A stretch of DNA of 15,624 nt from CAZWHE01 sp964633825 (GTDB taxonomy: Bacteria > Planctomycetota > B15-G4 > CAYZWU01). The stretch spans positions 1 to 15,624 of the forward strand of contig CAZWHE010000098.1 in the NCBI GenBank assembly GCA_964633825.1, given 5' to 3'. Position numbers and translations under genes: made by a program. Each line of letters opens with the position of its first letter. Within the stretch, counting starts at the first letter, position 1. The notes under the pieces are model-generated. The model had not been told where the DNA came from. It searched no databases and was given only the letters and a program-made list of their open reading frames with translations. Shown in pieces: positions 8,131-14,361 of the stretch.

Positions 8131-8838
8131 TCAAGTCTCTCCGCAGAGCGCGGCGATGCGGTCCCGGACCATTTGGACGAGCTCTTTCATGTCGGTCGTC
8201 CGGACCGTTTTCGCGTCAACGGGCTCGCCGAAAACCATCTCGGCCCGGCCGGGGCTGAGGAGCCAGCCGTTCTTGTTTTTGATCCAGAAGGTCCCCTTCA
8301 AGCCCACGGGAACGATGTCGCACCACGCTTCCCTGGGAACGTAAAAGGGAAGCCTGTTGAAAGGCAGCATCCGCCCGGTCCGCGTCCGCGTCCCCTCGGG
8401 GAGGACGAGGATCGACGCGCCCTCGCGGACTTTTTTAGCCGCTTCTCTCATGCTTCTCATCGACGCGGCCGCGCTCGACCGGTCGACGGGCACCATTTCC
8501 ACGCGCCTGAGAAAGCGCCCCCAAATCGGCCAGGAGAAGTGCTCGGCCGCCTCCATGCCGCGGTGCTTGCCGGGCAGATAAGCGGCCAGGATGAAGAGAT
8601 CGAAGAAGCTGGCGTGGTTGGCCATGAAGACATGGGCCTTCGTCTTGTCGACCTTGTCCAATCCCGTAACGCGGACGCGCACGAAAAAAAAGGCCAGGAT
8701 CACGCGCATGAGGGGGCGGACCCTGTCCGAGAGCCGGTCGGGCGACGAGAAGGTTGCGATGACGAGCAGGATCGGCAGGCAGACGAGAAGGCCGATGATG
8801 CCGCTCGTCCAGGCCGCAAGCGAGATGAAGAGATACAC
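8131..8838 (-). CDS. plsC: 1-acylglycerol-3-phosphate acyltransferase, PlsC family
   Basis: The predicted reaction transfers an acyl chain to lysophosphatidic acid to make phosphatidic acid at the inner membrane. The 235-residue protein begins with a hydrophobic segment (about 1-30). It carries the acyltransferase HX4D motif NHASFFD (His75, Asp80), a middle motif around RRVEMVPVDR (111-120), PEGTRTRTG (147-155) and IVPVGLKG (175-182), in the order expected for PF01553. The start is GTG at 8838, chosen because GAGGAGG stands just upstream and no other start fits. It begins 9 nt after the HD gene stop, with the ribosome site inside that gap, so the two are almost certainly one transcript. Exact acyl acceptor and donor cannot be read from sequence. 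Confidence 0.93.
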   Translation of the reverse strand: MYLFISLAAWTSGIIGLLVCLPILLVIATFSSPDRLSDRVRPLMRVILAFFFVRVRVTGLDKVDKTKAHVFMANHASFFDLFILAAYLPGKHRGMEAAEHFSWPIWGRFLRRVEMVPVDRSSAAASMRSMREAAKKVREGASILVLPEGTRTRTGRMLPFNRLPFYVPREAWCDIVPVGLKGTFWIKNKNGWLLSPGRAEMVFGEPVDAKTVRTTDMKELVQMVRDRIAALCGET

Positions 8839-8847
8839 CTATCCTCC

Positions 8848-9447
8848 TCAGCACAGCTCGAGGAGACGTTCGAGAACGCTCTCGAACTTCTCCTGAAGAA
8901 GGGCGTGCTTTTTCCCGGGAGAGGGGCCGAACCGCTCCCTCGCGATTCCACGGATCGTTTCGTAGTACCAGACCTGGTCCTTCCGGCTCCCCCGCGAGAT
9001 CTCCCAGGCGCTCCCCCCGCCGGCGTGGTGGCGGATGCACGAGAGGATGTTGTCGATCTTGTCGGCAAGGGAGAGCGCCACGGCGTCGAGAGGGGCTTTC
9101 CTCAGGTTTTCGATGTACCTCGTCTTGCGCTCCTTCCAGGTCCTCTTTTTCTTCTCGTCGCTCCAGCCCGCCTTGCTCGCCTCGGTGACGCAGCCGACGA
9201 GCTCGGCCACGCGGGGGCCGAAGAGGCTGCCGATCTCTTCGAGGGTGCGGTCCGTGTCTTCCACCACGTCGTGAAGATAGCCCGCGGCCACGATCTCCCT
9301 GCCGAAACCGGCGCCCTCGAGAATCCGGGCCACCGCTTCGGCGTGATCGAAGGCCCTCACGTCGCACCTCTTGCGGAGGTCGCCGCCGTGGGCGGCGTCC
9401 GAAAAGCTCCGGGCGCGCTGGATCAGGTCGGGTTCGATCATCATCAA
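8848..9447 (-). CDS. RelA/SpoT-type HD-domain hydrolase (Mesh1-like)
   Basis: The 199-residue protein is a metal-dependent HD phosphohydrolase. Residues ~13-135 match the HD domain of SpoT and small alarmone hydrolases: a histidine in AFDHAEAV (His35), the LHDVVEDT motif (His59-Asp60, with the EDT characteristic of this group) and LADKIDNI (Asp129). There is no synthetase or TGS/ACT domain, so it would be a stand-alone hydrolase if active on (p)ppGpp; other nucleotides are possible. The start is uncertain among three successive ATG codons (9447, 9444, 9441); the only candidate ribosome site, GAGG, lies ~13 nt upstream and inside the terminal repeat of the palindromic element. It is followed by the plsC-type gene in the same operon. 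Confidence 0.88.
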   Translation of the reverse strand: MMMIEPDLIQRARSFSDAAHGGDLRKRCDVRAFDHAEAVARILEGAGFGREIVAAGYLHDVVEDTDRTLEEIGSLFGPRVAELVGCVTEASKAGWSDEKKKRTWKERKTRYIENLRKAPLDAVALSLADKIDNILSCIRHHAGGGSAWEISRGSRKDQVWYYETIRGIARERFGPSPGKKHALLQEKFESVLERLLELC

Positions 9448-9453
9448 CGCGGT

Positions 9454-9480
9454 TATACCTCAACTATGTAAAAAACATCG
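9454..9480 (+). repeat. Left terminal inverted repeat of the palindromic element
   Basis: 27 bp, two mismatches to the reverse complement of 9624-9650. On the minus strand it carries TTGAGGTAT just before the HD hydrolase start. Confidence 0.85.
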
Positions 9481-9623
9481 AGCACAGGCGCGTCAGAGTG
9501 CGGCAGATGGGGCCGAAGAGCGTTTTTTCTGGGCCGTAGCGTATTTAACAATACGTGAGGTTCAGGAAAAACAATATTCGGCCCCAGATGCCGTACTATG
9601 GCGCGAGGTTCACCGGTCTGGGC

Positions 9624-9650
9624 CGATGTTTTTTGCATAATTGAGGTATA
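9624..9650 (-). repeat. Right terminal inverted repeat of the palindromic element
   Basis: 27 bp, the partner of 9454-9480. Its six-T run and TTGAGGTATA end recur with small changes in the copy at 12264-12290. Confidence 0.85.
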
Positions 9651-9794
9651 CCTCGTATTGCTGAAAATTTCCGGCATAAAAGGCTGTGCCCGTCCCTGGT
9701 CGCGCTATGGAAAGACAAAAAAACAAGAGAGGCGTTGACGACGGAAGGGGCGGCGGGTTGGAATGTGCCCGTTCATTCCGGAAGGAGATCACCG

Positions 9795-11309
9795 ATGCAC
9801 TTTGTTCTCAACCTGGCCATTCTCCTGGCGACCCTCTTCGGAGTCGGCGACGAGCCCTACTCCCTGACCGTGCTCCACACGAACGACACGCACGGCCGCC
9901 CCCTCGCTTTCAAGCACGACGAGGGAACGGCGGGCGGCATCGCGGCGCGCAAGACCGCCGTCGACCTCATCAGGGCGAAAACGCCCAACCTCCTCGTTCT
10001 CGACGCCGGCGACGTGTGCGACGGCATGCCCGTTTCCAACATGAACGGCGTGGAGCCCGACTTCGCCGGCATGGGCCTCGTCGGGTACGACGCCCTCGCC
10101 GTGGGCAACCACGAGTTCAGCCACGACGTGAAAAAGATCCTGCGCTTCGAGGAGCTGGCGGGTTTCCCCTTTCTCTGCGCCAACCTCGTCCGCGAGTCGA
10201 CGGGCGCGCACCCTTTCAAGCCGTACGTGATCAAGGAACGGGGCGGCCGCACGATCGCCGTCCTCGGCCTGATCACACCCGAGCTCGAAACCCTGACCTA
10301 CAAGTCCCGGTTGAAGGGGCTCAAGCTCCTCGATCCGGTCGAGACGGCGAAGGAGTGGGTCCCCAAGCTGCGCGAGAAGGCCGACCACCTCATCGTCCTG
10401 TCGCACTGCGGCTACGGTTACGACAAGAACGCCCTGGCGAAGAATGTGAGCGGCATCGACCTGATCGTGGGCGGCCACTCCCACACGCCCCTCACCCGGC
10501 CCCGCCGCGTGGGCGACACGGTGATCGTCCAGGCCGGCTGCCACGGCCTCTTTCTCGGCAGGGTCACCCTTCATTTCAAGGGGAGATCGCTCGACAGGTT
10601 CGACGGCAAGGAGAGCGGCCTCATCCCGATCAACTTCACTCCGAAAAAGGAGAAGAGCTACCGAATTCTCGGCCCCTTCGACGAAGACCCGGAGGTCCTC
10701 GCCCGGCTGAAACCCTACGAGGAGAAGGTCTCGGCCCTGCTCGGCCGGGTGGTGGGCGAGGTGACCGAGCCGGCCGGGGAGAGAAAGAAGGGGTGGCTCG
10801 ACCGCCCCTTTCCCAACCTCGTGGCCGACGCCATCCGCTGGAAATCGGGCGCCGACTGCGCCATCCAAAACACGGGCGGCGTCCGGACCCGCCTCGATCC
10901 CGGCCCCGTCACGGTGAACGACGTGCTCACCATGCTCCCCTTCGACAACAATGTCTTCGTGGTGAAGCTGAGGGGGCGGACGATCCTCGATGTTCTCAAG
11001 CACTCGGTCTTCACCATCGAAGAGAGGCCGCGCACCTTCGGGGCCGTGTCGGGCATGGAGGTCGTGATCGCGCCCCGGTCCGACAAGATCCTGTCCGTCG
11101 AGATCAACGGCAGGCCGCTCGTCGAGGAGAAGGTCTACAAGGTCGCCATCAACTCGTACATGTTTCAGAGGGGGGACGGATACGTCCAGTTCGCCGACAA
11201 CGAGGGCGTCATTGACCTGGGCTTCAAGTACTCGCAGCCCCTGATCGATTTCCTCGAAGAGAGAAAGATCGTCACCCCGGCGGCCGAGGGGAGGATCAGG
11301 CTGAAATAG
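9795..11309 (+). CDS. 5'-nucleotidase / UDP-sugar hydrolase, UshA family
   Basis: This is an exported metallophosphoesterase that likely releases phosphate from nucleotides (and possibly UDP-sugars) outside the cytoplasm. The ATG at 9795 gives 504 residues; it has a strong ribosome site (GGAAGGAGAT, 6 nt spacing) and starts directly on a short signal peptide (about 1-18), so it is preferred to the upstream ATG at 9735. Residues ~24-235 are the metallophosphatase domain: LHTNDTHG (Asp31, His33), LDAGDVCDG (Asp73), GNHEF (Asn105), LSHCG (His204) and GGHSH (His228, His230), the usual two-metal ligands. Residues ~310-470 are the 5'-nucleotidase C-terminal domain with NLVADAIRW, QNTGGVR (358-364) and QRGDGY (458-463). 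The Asn-x-Gly-Gly-hydrophobic-Arg signature is kept. thyX follows after 73 nt on the same strand; both concern nucleotides. Confidence 0.95.
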   Translation: MHFVLNLAILLATLFGVGDEPYSLTVLHTNDTHGRPLAFKHDEGTAGGIAARKTAVDLIRAKTPNLLVLDAGDVCDGMPVSNMNGVEPDFAGMGLVGYDALAVGNHEFSHDVKKILRFEELAGFPFLCANLVRESTGAHPFKPYVIKERGGRTIAVLGLITPELETLTYKSRLKGLKLLDPVETAKEWVPKLREKADHLIVLSHCGYGYDKNALAKNVSGIDLIVGGHSHTPLTRPRRVGDTVIVQAGCHGLFLGRVTLHFKGRSLDRFDGKESGLIPINFTPKKEKSYRILGPFDEDPEVLARLKPYEEKVSALLGRVVGEVTEPAGERKKGWLDRPFPNLVADAIRWKSGADCAIQNTGGVRTRLDPGPVTVNDVLTMLPFDNNVFVVKLRGRTILDVLKHSVFTIEERPRTFGAVSGMEVVIAPRSDKILSVEINGRPLVEEKVYKVAINSYMFQRGDGYVQFADNEGVIDLGFKYSQPLIDFLEERKIVTPAAEGRIRLK

Positions 11310-11382
11310 AGAACCCGGCCGGACCCTTTGCGGCCCGGCATGGGGCTTGATAAACACCGGCACTGCAAAAAAGGACTGAAAG

Positions 11383-12219
11383 ATGGCGCACATCGTGGTT
11401 CCCGAAGCGGAAGAGATCCTCGACAGGGAGTTCCCCGTCCTGGACAAGGGGTTCGTCAGGCTCGTCGATTACCTGGGCGGCGACCGTCGCATCGTCCAGG
11501 CGGCGCGCGTTTCCTACGGCGACGGGACCAAGTCGGTCCGCGAGGACAAGGGGCTGATCAACTACCTGATGAAGCACAGGCACACCTCGCCCTTCGAGCA
11601 GGTGATCCTCACATTCCACGCCAAGATGCCGATCTTCGTGGCCCGCCAGTGGGTGCGCCATCGCACGGCGCGGGTGAACGAGATCTCGGGCCGGTACAGC
11701 ATCATGAAGGAGGAGTTCTACGCACCCGCCGAGGACCAGGTGCGATTCCAGAGCGAACGGAACAAGCAGGGCCGGTCGGACGAGGAGGTTCCGGCCGAGA
11801 TGCGCAAAAAAGTGATCGAGATCCTGAAAAGGGACCAGGCGCGCGTCTACGCCTCCTACGACGAGCTGATCAACGACAACATCGCCCGCGAGCTGGCGCG
11901 CATCAACCTTCCCCTGAGCCTTTATTCGGAATGGTACTGGCAGATCGATCTCCACAATCTCTTCCACTTCCTCCGGCTCCGCATGGACCGGCACGCCCAG
12001 TTCGAGATCAGGGTCTACGCCGAGGTGATGGCCATGATGGCCAAAGCCGTGGCCCCCCTTGCCTACAAGGCGTTCGAGGAGCACGTCGTGCACGGCGTCG
12101 GCTTCTCGAGAAAGGAAGTGAAGGCCCTGCGCGCCTTGGTCACGGGAGATACGCCGAAGCTCAAGGAGAGGGGAATGCGCGAGCTCCGGGAGAAGCTCGG
12201 CCTCGATGAGGAGGAATGA
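11383..12219 (+). CDS. thyX: Flavin-dependent thymidylate synthase ThyX
   Basis: ThyX makes dTMP from dUMP using methylenetetrahydrofolate, FAD and NADPH. The 278-residue protein contains the diagnostic RHRX7S motif: Arg92-His93-Arg94, then seven residues, then Ser102 (RHRTARVNEISGRY). The usual Ser of RHRTASVNE is Arg97 here, a position that varies in the family. Other family blocks are HTSPFEQVILTFHAK (67-81), IFVARQWVRHR, LPLSLYSEWYW and DLHNLFHFLRLRMDRHAQ. The ATG follows AAGGACTGAAAG, an acceptable ribosome site. It lies 73 nt after the 5'-nucleotidase and is probably co-transcribed. The fragment of the palindromic element begins 8 nt after its stop. No thyA is seen in the window. Confidence 0.97.
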   Translation: MAHIVVPEAEEILDREFPVLDKGFVRLVDYLGGDRRIVQAARVSYGDGTKSVREDKGLINYLMKHRHTSPFEQVILTFHAKMPIFVARQWVRHRTARVNEISGRYSIMKEEFYAPAEDQVRFQSERNKQGRSDEEVPAEMRKKVIEILKRDQARVYASYDELINDNIARELARINLPLSLYSEWYWQIDLHNLFHFLRLRMDRHAQFEIRVYAEVMAMMAKAVAPLAYKAFEEHVVHGVGFSRKEVKALRALVTGDTPKLKERGMRELREKLGLDEEE

Positions 12220-12226
12220 CGGGCGG

Positions 12227-12290
12227 GATGCCGTGCTATGGCGCGAGGTTCACCGGTCTGGGCCGATGTTTTTTGCAGAGTTGAGGTTTA
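12227..12290. repeat. Truncated copy (right arm) of the palindromic element
   Basis: These 64 bp match 9587-9650 at 60 positions; the differences are at 12235, 12278, 12280 and 12288. It covers only the right arm including the terminal repeat; the centre and left arm are missing. It fills the gap between the convergent thyX and GNAT genes, and its last three bases (TTA on plus, TAA on minus) are the GNAT stop codon. Confidence 0.85.
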
Positions 12291-12803
12291 CATCGCTTCG
12301 TTGAATTCTTCTCTGTATCTGGCTACGCTGGAGACACCTTCCAATGAGGCATGATCCATCACAATGATCATGAATGCTTCGTCCGGCACGCCGTCCCACT
12401 GGCACGACAATCCCCGTTTCGAGGCAGGCTCGAATCCAAAGCGTGGATAATATTCCGGATGCCCGAGAACAATAACAAACGGGCAGTCCTGTTCTCGCAA
12501 GATTTCCAGCCCGCGTTTTACGAGCCGCGATCCTATTCCAAGCCGTTGTTTGCCGGGGAGCACGGCCATGGGCGCCAATCCCATTCCTTCGATTTTCCTC
12601 CCCGAGGAATCGACGACGACAGGACTGAACAGGATGTGCCCCACGACACGATTCTCATCTTCCGCCACCAAGGAAAGCGAGCCGGGGCAGTCTTGGCGCA
12701 ATGCGTCAACAATATTCGCCTCTTCAAGCGCTCCAAACGCCTGCTCATTCACCTTTCGCACTTGCAGAATATCTTCCTTTTTTTCGATTCTTATCAAGAC
12801 CAT
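12288..12803 (-). CDS. GNAT N-acetyltransferase, YhbS-like
   Basis: The 171-residue protein has the single-domain GNAT fold. The N-terminal part is IRIEKKEDILQVRKVNEQAF. The central strand is LVAEDENRVVGHILFSPV (45-62). The acetyl-CoA binding loop is LAPMAVLPGKQRLGIGSRL (76-94), keeping the Q..GIG..L core. VIVLGHPEYYPRFGFEPAS (110-128) is typical of the YhbS branch. The acceptor substrate is unknown. AAAGGAAAACAT before the ATG at 12803 is a good ribosome site. The TAA stop is inside the truncated palindromic repeat, so the natural C terminus may have been altered by an insertion. The gene follows the GrpB-like gene by 25 nt and is likely co-transcribed. Its base composition looks lower in GC than the genes to the left. 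Confidence 0.92.
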   Translation of the reverse strand: MVLIRIEKKEDILQVRKVNEQAFGALEEANIVDALRQDCPGSLSLVAEDENRVVGHILFSPVVVDSSGRKIEGMGLAPMAVLPGKQRLGIGSRLVKRGLEILREQDCPFVIVLGHPEYYPRFGFEPASKRGLSCQWDGVPDEAFMIIVMDHASLEGVSSVARYREEFNEAM

Positions 12804-12828
12804 ATGTTTTCCTTTGCTGAACGGCGAG

Positions 12829-13191
12829 CTAGCCGGTTCCGTCGGGCGTCCGGTCGGGCGCCATTTGCTTCACCGCTATTTCCACATGTCGTTTTATATA
12901 GGCATCCTTGCCGTCGCAATACCTGCTGCCCGGAATCCCGAATTCGCCCATCGGCGTGTAACCTATAGCACTCATCTCATTATTCATCGCATCGAGCGAT
13001 TCGAGATCCGTGACCTCAACAAGAATATCGATAATCGGTTTGGCGGCCAAGCCCGGCACAGCCGTGCTTCCTATATGGCGAATCCTCTCGGCCACCTCTC
13101 CGAGCACGCGACAGAGGAGTGTCTGTTCCGTCTCGAACAGCTTTGGCCACGCCGGATCGTAATCGACGACTTCAATTCTTCTCTTGTTCAT
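12829..13191 (-). CDS. GrpB/UPF0157 family protein, apparently internally deleted
   Basis: The 120-residue protein starts VEVVDYDP-like (EVVDYDPAWPKLFETE) and has the signature HIGSTAVPGLAAKPIIDILV (39-58) and GYTPMGEFGIPG (77-88), so it belongs to the GrpB/UPF0157 nucleotidyltransferase-like group of unknown function. Full family members are roughly 165-185 residues, with an RYF...THH.HV block and a helical middle before a C-terminal ..DGKDAFI.. helix. Here RYC (90-92) passes directly into DGKDAYIKRHVEIAVKQMA, so about 50 residues including the conserved histidines are missing while the frame is kept. The ATG at 13191 follows AACAGGACAG, a plausible ribosome site, and is preferred to the ATG at 13218. 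Function is probably impaired or lost. Confidence 0.75.
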   Translation of the reverse strand: MNKRRIEVVDYDPAWPKLFETEQTLLCRVLGEVAERIRHIGSTAVPGLAAKPIIDILVEVTDLESLDAMNNEMSAIGYTPMGEFGIPGSRYCDGKDAYIKRHVEIAVKQMAPDRTPDGTG

Positions 13192-13284
13192 CTGTCCTGT
13201 TGGCCGAACGCCCACCATGACGCGCTGGAAACGGCCGCCCGAGCATGGCTATTTCTTGTCACTGACCATTTTTTTGTCGGGGAG

Positions 13285-14274
13285 TTATTCGATCGATTCC
13301 ATCTGTATTCTGAACCATTCCTCTGTTTGCACCTCGGTTCCATCGGGCATTCTGATGACATACGCTTTGCCGCTGGTCGAGGAGCGCGAACCCGCGACCC
13401 TGATGAAATCGTCCGCTGTTTTGATCTCCAACTCCTTCCATTCCCATTTTTCCCTCATGTGGGTCATTGCATCATCCAGCGTGTACTCTTGTCCATTGCG
13501 GATGAAGACGGCTCCGGCAAGCTGCTCGAGCGAGGCGATAAGGGTCTCGATCTTTTTTCTTTCCAACAGCAATTTATCCAATTCAGATGCGACCGGCCAC
13601 AGCTGAAATGTTGCACTGTCTTCCCCCACCAGAACGTTCGTGAGTGTTTCGAGTTTGATCTCGTACATATGACTGCCGGCTGTGAAGGTGACCACGTCGT
13701 TCTCGCGAAAGGACCGGGTCGCAATGATCTCAGGACCGTTTTGCCAAGACAAAGTGGTCATGACCTGGCCTCTGGTGATGTCATCCAGGGTCAGCACCAC
13801 CTTCCCGCCCGACGCCGGCAGCGCGGTCGTTGACCGCTGCGGCACGGTGAATTCGACAGGCTCATCGAGCACGATAGGGGCGGTGGGTCCGGAGGCGGCC
13901 GGCCACAATTGAAACCGCGCGCTGTCTTTTCCGATAAGGAGGTTTGTCAGCTTCTCGAGCTTGATCCTGTAAGTATGATTGCCGGCTGCGAAGGTCACCA
14001 CGTCGTTCTCGCGAAGGGACCGGGTCGCTACGATCTCGGAACCGTCTTGCCAAGACAAAGTGGTCAGGACCTGGCCTTTGGTGATGTCATCCAGGGTCAC
14101 CACCACCTTCCCATCCGAACCCGGCAGCGCGGTCGTCGACCGCTGCGGCGCGGTAAATTCGACGGGCGCATCGAGCACGATAGGGGCGGCAGGCCCGGAG
14201 GTTGGGCCCTCGTCCATTCGTCCCAGGCAAGACACGGTTATCAATGCCAGTGCTATGATCGCTACACTCTTCAT
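13285..14274 (-). CDS. Lipoprotein with tandem 102-residue repeats and DUF5329-like domain
   Basis: The 329-residue protein has a short basic and hydrophobic N-terminus ending in TVSC, giving a probable lipidated Cys16. Residues 26-127 and 128-229 are tandem copies (about 80 of 102 positions identical), each beginning SGPxAPIVLDxPVEF, with conserved QRSTTALP, VTLDDIT.GQV, TTLSWQ and RENDVVTF blocks, and ending FQLWPxA. Residues ~233-325 look like DUF5329: ERKKIETLIASLEQLAGA, FIRNGQEYTLDDAMTHMREK, KTADDFIRVAGSRSSTSGKAYVI. The repeat part looks like a small beta-rich domain with no assigned function. GAGGAG ~10 nt before the ATG supports the start. The role is unknown; location would be the outer or inner membrane, facing the periplasm. 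Confidence 0.85.
   Translation of the reverse strand: MKSVAIIALALITVSCLGRMDEGPTSGPAAPIVLDAPVEFTAPQRSTTALPGSDGKVVVTLDDITKGQVLTTLSWQDGSEIVATRSLRENDVVTFAAGNHTYRIKLEKLTNLLIGKDSARFQLWPAASGPTAPIVLDEPVEFTVPQRSTTALPASGGKVVLTLDDITRGQVMTTLSWQNGPEIIATRSFRENDVVTFTAGSHMYEIKLETLTNVLVGEDSATFQLWPVASELDKLLLERKKIETLIASLEQLAGAVFIRNGQEYTLDDAMTHMREKWEWKELEIKTADDFIRVAGSRSSTSGKAYVIRMPDGTEVQTEEWFRIQMESIE
13588..13893 (-). repeat. Second copy of a 306-bp in-frame tandem duplication
   Basis: This stretch encodes residues 128-229 of the lipoprotein. It lines up with 13894-14199 with no length difference and long identical stretches at the nucleotide level, for example around GTGATGTCATCCAGGGTCA. Confidence 0.85.
13894..14199 (-). 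repeat. First copy of the 306-bp in-frame tandem duplication
   Basis: This stretch encodes residues 26-127 of the lipoprotein. The two copies are directly adjacent and most differences are single bases, pointing to a relatively recent duplication. Confidence 0.85.
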
Positions 14275-14361
14275 GATTTATTTTCTCCTCAACGACGCAT
14301 CGAAAAACTGCGGGCGCTGAAGGCGACCGTCTGCTTCATCGGCTTATTAGATCGCGGCGGT

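Larger units (their letters stand above)
9454..9650. mobile_element. MITE-like palindromic element with 27-bp terminal inverted repeats
   Basis: The left end (9454-9480, beginning TATACCTCAACTATG) and the right end (9624-9650, ending AATTGAGGTATA) are inverted repeats matching at 25 of 27 positions. Inside, further paired arms share one centre near 9547: CGGCA 9501-9505 with TGCCG 9589-9593, GGGGCCGAA 9509-9517 with TTCGGCCCC 9577-9585, and CGTATT 9540-9545 with AATACG 9550-9555 around a TAAC loop. The whole 197 bp could therefore fold as one long interrupted hairpin. It has no ORF for a transposase, so if mobile it would depend on an enzyme elsewhere. A clear target-site duplication was not found. 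A partial second copy lies at 12227-12290. Confidence 0.8.
9448..9794. other. Intergenic region between divergent HD hydrolase and 5'-nucleotidase genes
   Basis: No credible gene lies in this 347-base gap. 9454-9650 is the palindromic element described separately. The remaining 9651-9794 has no repeat or RNA that I recognise. It ends in a strong ribosome site, GGAAGGAGAT, 6 nt before the nucleotidase ATG. Promoters for both divergent genes must lie here or inside the element, but I could not assign them. Confidence 0.6.

Noticed and set aside
9454..9650. Intact insertion sequence with its own transposase
   Set aside because: At 197 bp it cannot encode a transposase, and no recombinase gene is adjacent.
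9686..11215. 509-codon plus-strand frame overlapping the nucleotidase in another frame
   Set aside because: The translation is an arginine/proline-rich shadow of the nucleotidase and has no domain.
9789..11447. 552-codon open frame on the minus strand
   Set aside because: It lies opposite the clear UshA-family nucleotidase, which has all its motifs and a ribosome site; the antisense frame is a GC-driven shadow with no recognisable domain.
12804..14361. Integron attC sites between the small accessory genes
   Set aside because: The gene types would fit cassettes, but I found no paired RYYYAAC/GTTRRRY core sites in the gaps; GTTCGGC-like matches break the consensus.
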